A stretch of 64,000 bases of DNA from SXOA01 sp046593355 (GCA_046593355.1 JBKJNY010000102.1:1-64000), one strand, 5' to 3'; shown: positions 8,602 to 17,712, counted from the first letter of the stretch. Notes: generated by a model not told the origin, from the sequence alone. Program-made: numbers and translations.

Positions 8602-9738
8602 ATGCTCACCCTCACGCCCCCCCCTGCCCTGGAGCTCAAGCCTTACAAATCGCTTTCCAACGAAGTGTTGGCCGAGCGGATTGAGGCGGTTCGCCGCGAC
8701 CTGGGGAGCCGGCTGATGATCCTGGGGCATCATTATCAACAAGATGAGGTAATCGCCCATAGCGATTTGCGGGGCGACAGCTATCAGCTCAGCCAGATGG
8801 CCGCTTCCAGCCGCGATTGCCGGTTCATCGTGTTTTGCGGCGTGCATTTCATGGCGGAAACCGCGGACATCCTGGCCAACCGCCCGGAGAAGCTGGCGGA
8901 GCGCGGCGGCGAACGGGTGACGGTCATCCTGCCGGATCTGGCCGCGGGGTGCTCGATGGCGGACATGGCCGGCATCGACCAGGTGGAAGGAGCTTGGGCC
9001 GACCTTGGCGAGGTCATCGACACCAAGGACATCACGCCGGTCACCTACATCAACTCGGCCGCCAGCCTCAAAGCGTTCTGCGGCCGGCACGGCGGCATCG
9101 TCTGCACCAGCAGCAACGCCAAAGCGGTTCTCGAATGGTCCTTTAAGCGGACGAGCCGCGTCTTCTTCTTCCCGGACCAGCATTTGGGACGGAACACGGC
9201 CTTGAAGATGGGGATCACCAACGAGCAGATGCCGGTCTTCGACCCCTACGCGGATGACCTCGGCGGAAACACCCCCGAGGCCATCACCAATAGCAAGGTC
9301 GTGTTATGGAAAGGGCACTGCAGCGTGCATCAGATGTTTCGCAAGGAGCATGTGGAGCAGTTTCGTAAAAAATTCCCCGGCATCAAGATTCTCGTCCATC
9401 CCGAGTGTCCGCAGGAGGTGAATGACCTGGCCGATGTGAGCGGCTCCACGAGCAAAATCATGAAGACCGTGGAAGAAGCTCCGCCGGGTACCAAATGGGC
9501 CATTGGCACGGAGCTGCACCTGGTGAATCGCCTCAAGAAGGAGCACCCGGACCAGGAGATTCACTTCCTCTCCCCCGTCGTCTGCATGTGCGCCACCATG
9601 TACCGCATCGACCTGGCCCATCTCTGCTGGGCGCTGGAAAGCCTGGCTGCGGGAGACCCGGTCAACGCCATCAAAGTCGATGAGTTGACCGCCCAGCAAA
9701 GCCTGGCGGCGCTGGAGCGGATGCTGGAAGTGAAGTGA
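8602..9738 (+). CDS. nadA: quinolinate synthase A
   Basis: NadA condenses iminoaspartate with dihydroxyacetone phosphate to quinolinate in NAD synthesis, using a 4Fe-4S cluster. The 378-residue product shows the family blocks LGHHYQQDEVIAHSDLRGDS, FCGVHFMAETADIL, AAGCSMADMAG, CTSSNAKAVLEW, HPECPQEVNDLADVSGST and VVCMCATMYRI. Cys residues in GCSMAD, CTSSN/HPEC and VCMCA provide the cluster ligands. Length is usual for the longer NadA type. No nadB or nadC is adjacent. Its end is followed by a strong inverted repeat shared with the convergent kinase gene. Confidence 0.95.
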   Translation: MLTLTPPPALELKPYKSLSNEVLAERIEAVRRDLGSRLMILGHHYQQDEVIAHSDLRGDSYQLSQMAASSRDCRFIVFCGVHFMAETADILANRPEKLAERGGERVTVILPDLAAGCSMADMAGIDQVEGAWADLGEVIDTKDITPVTYINSAASLKAFCGRHGGIVCTSSNAKAVLEWSFKRTSRVFFFPDQHLGRNTALKMGITNEQMPVFDPYADDLGGNTPEAITNSKVVLWKGHCSVHQMFRKEHVEQFRKKFPGIKILVHPECPQEVNDLADVSGSTSKIMKTVEEAPPGTKWAIGTELHLVNRLKKEHPDQEIHFLSPVVCMCATMYRIDLAHLCWALESLAAGDPVNAIKVDELTAQQSLAALERMLEVK

Positions 9739-9743
9739 GAACC

Positions 9744-9815
9744 GGGGTCGGGAGTCTTTGGCGACAAACGACTCTCCGTGTTGTGGAGCTTTGCTCGCCA
9801 AAGACTCCCGACCCC
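9744..9815. repeat. long inverted repeat between convergent genes (family E)
   Basis: The 21-base arm at 9744-9764 (GGGGTCGGGAGTCTTTGGCG plus one base) is the exact reverse complement of 9795-9815. A related element with changed middle bases lies at 26779-26854 between gcvH and gcvT. Sitting between nadA and the kinase gene, it could end transcription from both sides, though it lacks a T-run. Confidence 0.85.
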
Positions 9816-9831
9816 CTGTCGCTGTCCGGCC

Positions 9832-11580
9832 TTACGTCACGTTTGCTGCGCTCGGCATTGCAGCCGGCAGCTCCAGTCTGCTGGTATCAGTAATCGAAGA
9901 CTTGGGCTTGCTCACATTGTTCTGCACGACCAAATACGCAATGACCGCCAGCAGCACCAAAACTACCGCGGCGGCGGCGATCCAGAACCACGGGGGAATT
10001 TCCTTGGCCTTTCCCTTGGCCTTCCCCGTGGCAATCGGCTTTACCAACTCGTTGGTCGGCTGCGGCAGCGGGATGGGCATCTTGCCGCTGCCGCTCGTTG
10101 CACTGGGAGGCTCGATTTTCTTCATGCCGCCGCTGAGGGTGTTTCCGCTCGCCGCGCCAGTGTTCAGCTTGGGGAAAATCATGGCCTTGTCGGAGCCGCC
10201 ATCGCTGGCCTTGGTCGGACTTCCGATGGCTTTGGCGACGGGTAGCGATTTCTCCCCCTTGATGGGCACTTTGCCGCGACTGGAATCGGAGCTGCGTTTC
10301 TTCGCGTCGCTTCCCTTCTGAGTAGCCCCCCGAGCAGCGTCTGCCGTGTCGTCCTTCTTTCCGCTGAGCAGCCGCTTGCCACTGCCGCTAGAACCCGATT
10401 TGCTGCCGCCGCCCGCGCTTCCGCCGCCAATGCCGCCATAGCCGCCGGACGAGCCGCCCCCCACGCGGGCCATCTTACGCACTCCCGCATTGAGAGCAGT
10501 CGCCTTCATGGCGGCATCGTCGCTGCCGGGCTCGAACTTGTAACTATGGTTGACGAGCCAGGTCTCTAGGGCTTTCGCCACTTGCTGCATATTTTGAAAC
10601 CGTTTATCCGCTTTTTTCTGCATCATCTTGACGCAGATATCCACGAGGTCGCGCGGGCACTCGGGCCGGTCCTTGCGGACGTCCTCGGGCATGGTCGTCT
10701 GATGCTTGGCGATGCGCTGGGCCAGCGTGCCGTCCGTGAACGGCGGATGACCGGTCAGCAGGAAATAGAGCGTGCAGCCCAAGCTGTAGATGTCGGTCCG
10801 CAGATCCACCTTGTGGCTGTTGACCGCCTGCTCGGGCGAAAGATAGTCGGCGGTGCCCAGCACGTTCTCGTTATGGGCGATGGTCAGCGAGGCTTTGGCA
10901 CCATCCGAGTAAAGCGCCAATCCCAGGTCCAAAATGCGGACAATGCCCTTGTCATCAATCAACAGGTTGGCCGGCTTGATGTCGCGATGGATCAGATTGT
11001 TGGCGTGGGCGTAGGCCATTCCCTCCGCCGTCTGGGCGATGTAGTTGCAGGCCAACTCCAGCGGCAGCGGGCCTTCCTGCTTGACGATGTTCTGCATGTC
11101 CTTGCCGTCGATATACTCCATCACCAGAAAGTGCTGGTCGCCTTCGTTATCGACGTCGTAGGCCCGCACGATGTTCGGATGGTCGAGCGACGCCGTGGCC
11201 TGAGCTTCGAGATGAAACCTGGCCAGGTAGGACGAGTCATTCACCCGCGACTTGGGCAGCACCTTGACCGCCCGCTTCTGCTTCATGAGCACGTGCTCGG
11301 CCAGGTAAACGCTGCTCATGCCCCCGGTGCCGATGAGCCGCAGCAGCTTGTATTGGCCGAGGCGGAAGCCTTTGTACTTGCGGTCCTGGATTTTATCGGC
11401 GTGCCACTGGGTAATCAGATTGGCGTTGATGAGGTGATTGGCAACCACCTCGGAATCTTCCGGGAGGTTCCCCCCATGCTGCGCTTTGAGGGCGTCGAGC
11501 GACGTCTGCAACTGGTCCTCGGCGACCAGCCTGCTGCGCTCCACGTAGTCGATGAAGTTTTCGGCGCTTAGTTTTGCCAT
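9832..11580 (-). CDS. membrane-anchored Ser/Thr protein kinase (Pkn/PknB-like)
   Basis: The start at 11580 (MAKLSAENFIDY) is preferred over an upstream extension. The 582-residue protein has an N-terminal helical region (residues 1-70) and a Hanks-type kinase domain from about 75. Visible motifs are the glycine loop GTGGMSSVY, catalytic Lys106 in KRAVKVLP, HRDIKPANLL at 198-207, DLG at 218-220 in place of DFG, and a substrate segment with GTADYLSPEQ. A Gly/Ser/Lys-rich linker spans roughly 390-540, and a transmembrane helix (WFWIAAAAVVLVLLAVIAYLV) precedes a short tail. The kinase faces the cytoplasm. Phosphothreonine readers such as the FHA protein at 20761-21423 are possible partners. Confidence 0.9.
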   Translation of the reverse strand: MAKLSAENFIDYVERSRLVAEDQLQTSLDALKAQHGGNLPEDSEVVANHLINANLITQWHADKIQDRKYKGFRLGQYKLLRLIGTGGMSSVYLAEHVLMKQKRAVKVLPKSRVNDSSYLARFHLEAQATASLDHPNIVRAYDVDNEGDQHFLVMEYIDGKDMQNIVKQEGPLPLELACNYIAQTAEGMAYAHANNLIHRDIKPANLLIDDKGIVRILDLGLALYSDGAKASLTIAHNENVLGTADYLSPEQAVNSHKVDLRTDIYSLGCTLYFLLTGHPPFTDGTLAQRIAKHQTTMPEDVRKDRPECPRDLVDICVKMMQKKADKRFQNMQQVAKALETWLVNHSYKFEPGSDDAAMKATALNAGVRKMARVGGGSSGGYGGIGGGSAGGGSKSGSSGSGKRLLSGKKDDTADAARGATQKGSDAKKRSSDSSRGKVPIKGEKSLPVAKAIGSPTKASDGGSDKAMIFPKLNTGAASGNTLSGGMKKIEPPSATSGSGKMPIPLPQPTNELVKPIATGKAKGKAKEIPPWFWIAAAAVVLVLLAVIAYLVVQNNVSKPKSSITDTSRLELPAAMPSAANVT

Positions 11581-11786
11581 ATCGCGAGAGCTGGACCCCG
11601 TGCCAAATCCGCCGCCCCGCGCGGGAATCCCCGCGGGTCTGTGAATCGCATCACGGTCAACGTTCTCCCCGGATGCCGGCCGCGCTCCTGCCGGTGAACC
11701 ATCAGCATCCTCAACCATCGGGCGCTACCCCGCCTGCCATTGGTCGGCAGGCGAGCGAGGATGCGGGAAACCGAAAAACCAAATGA

Positions 11787-12860
11787 GGCCAGACCAGAAA
11801 AGGTTACACCCCCGTCGGGCGGGCGTAAAGCATCTATTCTTCCATTTTATCAAGACTTACGGCAAAACAAAGGCACCTGACCGGGGAATCGCTAAAACGC
11901 TCACCCTTTGGCGGCTCCCCCCCTGGCGAGCCCCAGACTTGACTTCGCATCGGAGAAAACGCGGAGCGGCAATTTCGCCCGAACTCTGCTGGCCCCCCGC
12001 GACGACTCGCGGCCTACTTGGGCAAGAAAAGTAGGCCGCCACTCCCGTGGCGAGCCATCAGGGTCAACGTCGAAGCGGCAACAAATTCTTTGGCAGTTCT
12101 AGCTCCACTCTGCTGGCTCGCGAGAGGACTCGCGGCCTACTTTCCGAGCGCGAGCAGAGAAGAGGAACCCGTAGACTCCGCCGGAACATGGAAGGCGCGG
12201 CAACGAAGCTCCGCCGCACGGCGAAGAAGATGCCGCCGGGTTCATCCCGGTGGAGTGTCACCATCCACCTAGAAAAGAATCGAACGAAACCCAGGATGCC
12301 CCCCGGCTTGTTCGGGCGGGAGGCTCACCCTCTTTCCTCGGCGCGCCGCCCGCAAGAAGGCGGGAAGTAACGATCCCCTGGGACAAGCCCAGGGGCATTT
12401 GGTGATGTGCTGTTGGTTTTTCTAGGCTCAAGGTGAACCTCCCCCGGGACGAGCCCGGGGGCATCTACCTCGCCCTGGCGCAAGCTGGTGTTCCCAGGAA
12501 TTACGGGTTCCTCTTCTCTGATTTCCGAGCGCGGGGGAGAGAAGAGGAACCCGTAAACTCCGCCGGAACATGGAAGGCGCGCCAGCGGCGAAACTTACCA
12601 CCGGTCCGTGCTCGCTGATTGGACACTCGCGAGACGCCTTCCGGGGGCGGACGCCACCCGGCCACAAGTGCCGCCTCTGCGCGGCGAAGCAGGATAGCTA
12701 AGTGAGTCCGAACCACCGTTCACCCTCAGAGAATTCCTCCGACCCTTCGGCGAATGCACTTCGTGAATCAAAAATACCTAGCAGCCCACTGCCGATCCCC
12801 GTTAGAATGACGGTTACGTTGCGACTTATGATTTTGAGTCGCATCCAACTCAATAACACC
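11787..12860. other. gene-poor region full of short repeats and palindromes
   Basis: About 1.1 kb without a convincing gene. It contains a 59-60 base direct repeat (12141-12199 and 12522-12581) and a hairpin in which 12503-12518 pairs with 12537-12555 around the start of the second copy. Paired GC palindromes are present at 12375-12395 (CCCCTGGGACAAGCCCAGGG) and 12441-12462 (CCCCGGGACGAGCCCGGGG core). Two copies of a segment with GACTCGCGGCCTACTT lie near 12003 and 12127. Short open frames here are all products of the repeats. It looks like an accumulation site for palindromic elements. Confidence 0.75.
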
Positions 12861-12880
12861 CGCGAGTAGGAGCACCGCAA

Positions 12881-13117
12881 ATGGTTAGCGCATTTCAGGT
12901 TGGCGACAAGTGGATCATCGCTCGGAATCCCGGCGAAATCCCTAATCCAAGCATTAACGGGACGCTGTCACAATCTCCAGGCCGCATCACACACGGAGGG
13001 TGTTGGACCGGCGAAAAGTGGGCAGCTCAAACGAACTTCGCCAAGCTGTTTGATTCTCGCAACTTGGCATTGGAATATTTGCAACAGAATCGTCAAGTAG
13101 TCGAGGCGTCCAAATGA
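12881..13117 (+). CDS. small hypothetical protein
   Basis: A 78-residue protein starting at an ATG preceded by TAGGAG. The sequence (MVSAFQVGDKWIIARNPGEI at the start, then GGCWTGEKWAAQTNFAKLFD and LALEYLQQNR) has no signal peptide or membrane segment. It looks like a small soluble domain. The ribosome-binding site and balanced composition favour a real gene over the repeat-derived frames before it. Function unknown. Confidence 0.5.
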   Translation: MVSAFQVGDKWIIARNPGEIPNPSINGTLSQSPGRITHGGCWTGEKWAAQTNFAKLFDSRNLALEYLQQNRQVVEASK

Positions 13118-13228
13118 CGTTCGTCTGGCGTTGCCTGCGAGATTCAGAATTTGGGCAATGAGAACTTCGGCTCATCGCCGGTGGCCACATGCCCGGAAGA
13201 AAGGTTACTTCATTTCAAAGGTCCAACT

Positions 13229-13855
13229 ATGTCTATTGAGCAGCGAATCACCCGCCTGGAAAAAGCCAATCGAAACTTGAGGTTGTGCATCATCCTGACA
13301 GTGCTTGTAACGGCCGGCGCATTGGGCTGGCGTGGGAATCATCTGTCGTTTGCGGAAGCACAGGAAAAGAAGGATGCGACTGTAATTCGCGCACAGCGGT
13401 TCGAGATTGTCGACAATGGAGGCAAGGTTGCTGGCTTTTTTGGCGAAATAGGTCCTGGGGAGGTAATGCTGAGGATGGGACCAAGCGACCGATTCGCAGC
13501 TTTGTCTTCGCTCACCGGCGGTACGTCGCTATCGCTCGGAGACGGTGAAAGCACCGCAAAGCTAAAGCCATATTCGATTTCCTTATCTCGGCGATCCGTA
13601 TCTCAGATAAAGGAGCAAGATCGCATTAACCGGAAGCTGGCTACTGGCGCGGAAGTCTCCCCGGACGAAATCGCACGCTCTGTTCCGCAGGAAGCCGTTA
13701 GCATGCACGTATCAGATGATCGACGAGGCTATCTGATTGTGGGCAACTCATTCGGGAAAGACGTTGTATCCATCGAAGCCAATAAGGCAAACGCCGGTGC
13801 CGTCTACGTCTACGATGTGAACGGAAAGATCAAGAAGGCGCTCACCGGAGAGTAG
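13229..13855 (+). CDS. membrane-anchored hypothetical protein with beta-rich domain
   Basis: The preferred start is the ATG at 13229 (MSIEQRITRLEKANRNLRL), giving 208 residues. A short coiled-coil start is followed by one membrane segment (LCIILTVLVTAGALGW). A periplasmic part then has repeated short blocks such as RAQRFEIVDNGGKVAGFFGE, RRGYLIVGNS and GAVYVYDVNGKIKKALTG. These resemble the strand-rich repeats seen in many bacterial proteins in which a data object is compared with a stored value. Function unknown. It ends 5 bases before the convergent serA stop. Confidence 0.6.
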   Translation: MSIEQRITRLEKANRNLRLCIILTVLVTAGALGWRGNHLSFAEAQEKKDATVIRAQRFEIVDNGGKVAGFFGEIGPGEVMLRMGPSDRFAALSSLTGGTSLSLGDGESTAKLKPYSISLSRRSVSQIKEQDRINRKLATGAEVSPDEIARSVPQEAVSMHVSDDRRGYLIVGNSFGKDVVSIEANKANAGAVYVYDVNGKIKKALTGE

Positions 13856-13860
13856 ATTCG

Positions 13861-15483
13861 TCACCACCTCAGCCACGGCGGTAGATTCCCCGCGGCGGGG
13901 AGTTCGAGGATGCGGGCGCTGGTGATGGCGGGGTGCGTGCGGACTTCTTCCAGCGCGGCTTGAGGCGGGTGGCCGTCGAGGTTGAGGACGCCGATCGCGC
14001 CGCCGCCGGGGGTGGTGCGGCCGACGGACATTTGGGCGATGTTGACCTTGTGGTTGCCGAAGATGGTGCCGACCGTGCCGATGATGCCGGGGACGTCGTT
14101 GTGGGTGAAGACCAGCATGATGCCGTCCAGGTAGGCTTCCAGGCGGTAGTCCCCCAGGCGGATGAGGCGGGGCATGTTGTTGCCGAACAGGGTGCCGGCG
14201 ACCGTGAACGGCTGGCCGTCCGCAGTGACTTCCGCGGTGAGGGAGGAGGTGAAGGCCCCCATGTCGCTGCGGGATTCCTCGGTAAGCTTGATGCCTCGCT
14301 CGCGGAGGAGGACTTCCGCATTGACGACGTTGACCTCTTCCTCCAAGGCCCGCTCCAAGAGCCCCGCGCAGAAGGCGGCTGTGAGGAGTTTCGTATTCTT
14401 GCTGGTCACTTCGCCGCGATAGGTGAGGTGGCAGGCGGAAGCCCCGGCTGTTTGCCACTGGCTGGCGAGGAGGCCCAGACGCCAGGCGAGGTCGAGATAT
14501 CCCTTGATGGCTTGCAGGGTCTTGGGGTCGACCGCGGCCATGTTGACGGCGTGGCGGACTTCCCCCGTGGTGAAAAAGTTGATCAGGAGCTGCACCGCTT
14601 CGATGGCGACTTGGGTCTGAGCCTCTTCGGTGCTGGCCCCGAGGTGGGGCGTGCAGACGACGTTCGGCATCCCGAAGAGGGGGCTGTTCGTGCAAGGCTC
14701 TTCGACAAAGACATCGAGAGCCACGCCGCCGATTTTGCCGCTTTTCAGCCCTTCGACCAAAGCCGCCTCGTTGTAGATGCCGCCGCGGGCGCAGTTGATG
14801 AGGCGGACGCCGGGCTTGAGGATTTCGAGCTCGGGGAGGCCGATGAGGTTGGTGGTTTCCGGCGTGAGCGGGGTATGGACGGTGAGGTAATCGACGTGCG
14901 GCAGCATGTCCCGCACTTTCTCGACCCGCTGGATGCCGAGCTTGGCGGCTTGCTCGGTGGAAAGGAACGGATCGAAGCCGAGCACCCGCATTTGAAAGGC
15001 GATGGCCCGTTTGGCGACTTCCTGCCCGATGCGGCCGAGGCCGACGATGCCGAGCGTTTTGTCGGCGAGCTGCGTCCCCATGTACGATTTGCGATCCCAC
15101 TTGCCGGCGAGGAGGCTGTGATAAGCGGGGGCGACGGAGCGGGAAAGGGCGAGCAGCAGGGCGAAGGTGTGCTCCGCGGTGCTGAGGGTGTTGCCGGTCG
15201 GCGTGTTCATCACGACGATTCCCTGGCGGGTAGCGACCTCCTTATCGATGTTGTCAGTGCCGACCCCGGCCCGGGCGATGGCCCGCAGGCGATGGTTCCC
15301 CGCCAGCGATTCGCCGGTGATGGTCACGCCGCTGCGGCAGATCGCGCCGTCGAATTCGGTGAGAGCCGCTTTGAGAGCGTCTCCCTTGAGGCCGGTGCGG
15401 ACCTCGTACTCGATGCCGGGGGCGGCGGCGAGCATTTCGAGGCCTTCTTTAGCGATGGAGTCGAGGATGAGGATGCGGGGCAT
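13861..15483 (-). CDS. serA: D-3-phosphoglycerate dehydrogenase
   Basis: It oxidises 3-phosphoglycerate to phosphohydroxypyruvate, the first step of serine synthesis. The 540-residue product is the long form: catalytic and NAD domains with GLGRIGQEVAKRA, NCARGGIYNEAALVEG and the catalytic-His segment TPHLGASTEEAQ, then an intervening domain, then a C-terminal ACT domain (VPGIIGTVGTIFGNHKVNIA) that usually binds serine for feedback inhibition. The start at 15483 (MPRILILDSIAKEG) is chosen because the extension upstream is translated heptamer repeat. serC lies next upstream on the same strand. Confidence 0.95.
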   Translation of the reverse strand: MPRILILDSIAKEGLEMLAAAPGIEYEVRTGLKGDALKAALTEFDGAICRSGVTITGESLAGNHRLRAIARAGVGTDNIDKEVATRQGIVVMNTPTGNTLSTAEHTFALLLALSRSVAPAYHSLLAGKWDRKSYMGTQLADKTLGIVGLGRIGQEVAKRAIAFQMRVLGFDPFLSTEQAAKLGIQRVEKVRDMLPHVDYLTVHTPLTPETTNLIGLPELEILKPGVRLINCARGGIYNEAALVEGLKSGKIGGVALDVFVEEPCTNSPLFGMPNVVCTPHLGASTEEAQTQVAIEAVQLLINFFTTGEVRHAVNMAAVDPKTLQAIKGYLDLAWRLGLLASQWQTAGASACHLTYRGEVTSKNTKLLTAAFCAGLLERALEEEVNVVNAEVLLRERGIKLTEESRSDMGAFTSSLTAEVTADGQPFTVAGTLFGNNMPRLIRLGDYRLEAYLDGIMLVFTHNDVPGIIGTVGTIFGNHKVNIAQMSVGRTTPGGGAIGVLNLDGHPPQAALEEVRTHPAITSARILELPAAGNLPPWLRW

Positions 15484-15489
15484 GGGGAA

Positions 15490-15577
15490 AGTGTAGAGTG
15501 TAAAGTGCAGAGTGTAGAGTGAAGAAATGGAGCGGCTTTTTACTTTGCACTCTACACTTTGCACTCTGCACTCTTCT
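15490..15577. repeat. inverted tandem heptamer array between serA and serC
   Basis: Five units of the form AGTGNAG (15490-15524) face five units of the reverse form CTNTGCA/CTCTACA (15543-15577) with an 18-base centre. The serC stop lies inside the right half, so the last residues of SerC (AECKV) are encoded by the array. Confidence 0.9.
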
Positions 15578-16661
15578 TGAATTCCTTCATAAACTCCGCC
15601 AGCGCCTCCACTCCCGCCACCGGCATGGCGTTGTAGATGCTAGCGCGGATGCCGCCGACGCTGCGGTGGCCTTTGAGGCCGTCGAGGCCGCGGTCTTCGC
15701 CGAGCTTGCAGAATTCCTTCTCAAGTTCTTCGGATGGAAGGCGGAAGGTGACGTTCATGAGCGAGCGGTCCGCCGGCTGGGCGTGTCCTTTGTAGAAGCC
15801 ACCGCTGGCGTCGATGAGGTCGTAGAGGATTTTGGCCTTGGTTTTGTTAAGGGCGTGCATCTTGGCCAGACCGCCGATGTCGTTCTTGAGCCAGTGCAGG
15901 ACCAGGTTCATCAGGTAAATGGCGAACGTCGGAGGCGTGTTGTAGAGCGAGTCTTCCTTGACGTGGTTGTTGTAGTTAAGGTAGCCGGGGAGGTTTTCGG
16001 GGCTGCGCTTGAGGAGGTCGTCGCGGATGATGACGGCTGTGACTCCCGCAGGGCCGGCGTTTTTCTGGGCACAGGCGTAGATCAGTCCGTATTTGTTGAC
16101 GGGAATCGGACGGTGAAGAAAATCGGAGGAGCAGTCGCAAACGAGGGGGACGCTGCCGGTGTCGGGGTCAGCGGCGAACTGCACCCCTTGAATGGTTTCG
16201 TTGGAGCAGGTGTAGACGTATGCGGCATTGGGATTGAGCTTGAGCTCGCTTTGTTTCGGCAGGCGGTCGTAGTTGGTGGCTTTGCCGTCCCAGGCAAGGT
16301 TGACTTTGCCTTCCCGCCTGGCTTCGTCGATGGCGTACCTGCTCCAAGAGCCGGTCACCACATAATCAGCGGGTTCGCTCTGGCCGCGGAGTAGGTTCAT
16401 GGGCACCATCGAGAACTGCAAGCGGGAGCCCCCTTGGAGGAAGACAATCTGGTAGTTGTCCGGGATGGCGAGCAGTTCTTTAAGCAGCGATTTGGCGGAG
16501 GCGAGGACATCGAGAAAGCCGGGAGCCCGGTGGCTCATTTCCAGCACGCTCATCCCGTAACCGGGGAGGCAAACCAGCTCCCGCTGGGCCTGCTGCAGCA
16601 CCGGCAGCGGCAACACGGCGGGGCCGGGGGAAAAATTGAAGACGCGGTCCGTGGCGGTCAT
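15552..16661 (-). CDS. serC: phosphoserine aminotransferase
   Basis: It transfers an amino group from glutamate to phosphohydroxypyruvate, the second step of serine synthesis, with pyridoxal phosphate. The 369-residue product begins MTATDRVFNFSPGPAVLP. It has the family blocks MSVLEMSHR, FLQGGSRLQFSMVPMNLL, TGSWSRYAI, CDCSSDFLHRPI and the cofactor-binding Lys in YACAQKNAGPAG, then the C-terminal block with GLDGLKGHRSVGGIRASIYN. An ATG four codons earlier is also possible. The C-terminus runs into a heptamer array. Confidence 0.95.
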   Translation of the reverse strand: MTATDRVFNFSPGPAVLPLPVLQQAQRELVCLPGYGMSVLEMSHRAPGFLDVLASAKSLLKELLAIPDNYQIVFLQGGSRLQFSMVPMNLLRGQSEPADYVVTGSWSRYAIDEARREGKVNLAWDGKATNYDRLPKQSELKLNPNAAYVYTCSNETIQGVQFAADPDTGSVPLVCDCSSDFLHRPIPVNKYGLIYACAQKNAGPAGVTAVIIRDDLLKRSPENLPGYLNYNNHVKEDSLYNTPPTFAIYLMNLVLHWLKNDIGGLAKMHALNKTKAKILYDLIDASGGFYKGHAQPADRSLMNVTFRLPSEELEKEFCKLGEDRGLDGLKGHRSVGGIRASIYNAMPVAGVEALAEFMKEFKKSAECKV

Positions 16662-16902
16662 GGTCGCGGGCATTCTCTGTATTTCCGAGGGGGGAAGTGG
16701 CGGGAAAACAGCCATTTGGGGGGTAAGACATGCGTGAACCGGTTAAGGTTCAGCGAAGGTTCGATTGTACGGGGAAGGGGAAAAATGCGGTAGGAGTAGA
16801 ATCGGCATTTAGACTTTGGACGCCAGCTTGACTTTTGTTCATACGGCGTTAAATTATGGTCGCCAATTCGGCAAATCCCATTTTCACTCTGGAGGTGCTG
16901 CC

Positions 16903-17454
16903 ATGAAACGCTTTTTCTTTCTTGCCGCGGTTTTTGCTTTCACCGTGCTCACTCAAGTCACATTTTCCCAGGAACAGCCTCCCTCCGCCAAGCCCGGACC
17001 CGAACATGACATTCTGAAGGAGATGGTCGGGATTTGGGATGCGGTGATGCTCATGCCCGGCACGACGAAGGATGCACCCGCCAGCAAGGCGAAGTCCGTC
17101 TATAAAATGGAATGCGGCGGGCTGTGGCTCACCAGCACCTTTGACGGAGAATTTGCCGGCGCGAAGTTTGAAGGCCGCGGCATCGACGGCTATGACCAGT
17201 TCAAGAAGAAGTACACGGGGGTTTGGGTCGATTCGATGAGCAGCACGCCGATGTTTTTTGAAGGGACGCGCGATGAGAAGACCAAGGTCCTGACGATGAC
17301 CACCGAACATCCCGGCCCCGACGGCAAGCTGGCGAAGTGGAAGACCCAGTCCAGTTCCAAGGACAAGGACCATCACACGTTCAAGATGTTCATGATCGGC
17401 GTGGGGGGCAAGGACGAAGAGATGTTTACGATTGAGTACACGCGGAAGAAGTAG
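16903..17454 (+). CDS. secreted DUF1579-type protein
   Basis: The ATG at 16903 is preceded by GGAGG. The 183-residue product has a signal peptide (MKRFFFLAAVFAFTVLTQVT, cleavage after about FSQ). It has a beta-rich domain with GIWDAVMLMPG, GGLWLTSTFDGEFAG, FEGRGIDGYDQFKKKYTG and VWVDSMSSTPMFFEGT, the pattern of DUF1579. These lipocalin-like proteins occur in many planctomycetes and have no known function. It stands alone between serC (divergent) and a small gene. Confidence 0.75.
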   Translation: MKRFFFLAAVFAFTVLTQVTFSQEQPPSAKPGPEHDILKEMVGIWDAVMLMPGTTKDAPASKAKSVYKMECGGLWLTSTFDGEFAGAKFEGRGIDGYDQFKKKYTGVWVDSMSSTPMFFEGTRDEKTKVLTMTTEHPGPDGKLAKWKTQSSSKDKDHHTFKMFMIGVGGKDEEMFTIEYTRKK

Positions 17455-17487
17455 CCGCGGAACCATGTGTCTTCCAAGGAGCTTGCA

Positions 17488-17712
17488 ATGGCCTCTCTTG
17501 CTGTGGTGCTTCAGGCCGCGATGAAGTTATCGGACCTGGAGCGTTCGCAACTCGTTGAAGCGCTACTCCCGTCAGTAGCGCCCTTGGGAATTAACTTTGC
17601 ATCTCTCACCCGTGAGGAGCTTGATGAGCGGTGGGAGGCGTATCAGCGCAGCGGAAGCGCTGGAGAAAACTGGGAAGAGGTCCGAATCAGAGCTCGTCAG
17701 CGAGCGGGCTAA
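17488..17712 (+). CDS. small addiction-module-component-like protein
   Basis: The ATG at 17488 follows AAGGAG at 8 bases. The 74-residue product is helical: LQAAMKLSDLERSQLVEALL, then LTREELDERWEAYQRSGSAG and a final EEVRIRARQRAG. The LS-xER-xL-xE-LL opening and the ELDERW segment resemble the PF09720-type addiction module component, which usually precedes a RelE/ParE-like toxin gene. No toxin gene follows: the next gene is convergent and overlaps the stop by 4 bases. It may be an orphan antitoxin. Confidence 0.55.
   Translation: MASLAVVLQAAMKLSDLERSQLVEALLPSVAPLGINFASLTREELDERWEAYQRSGSAGENWEEVRIRARQRAG

Noticed and set aside
12141..12581. Direct repeats as a CRISPR or phage attachment pair
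   Set aside because: Only two copies, 380 bases apart, with no integrase gene or tRNA nearby; the sequence between is itself repeat-rich.
13933..15522. 529-codon open frame on the plus strand opposite serA
   Set aside because: It runs antisense through the conserved SerA frame and has a composition typical of the shadow frame of GC-rich genes. No ribosome-binding site or family motif.
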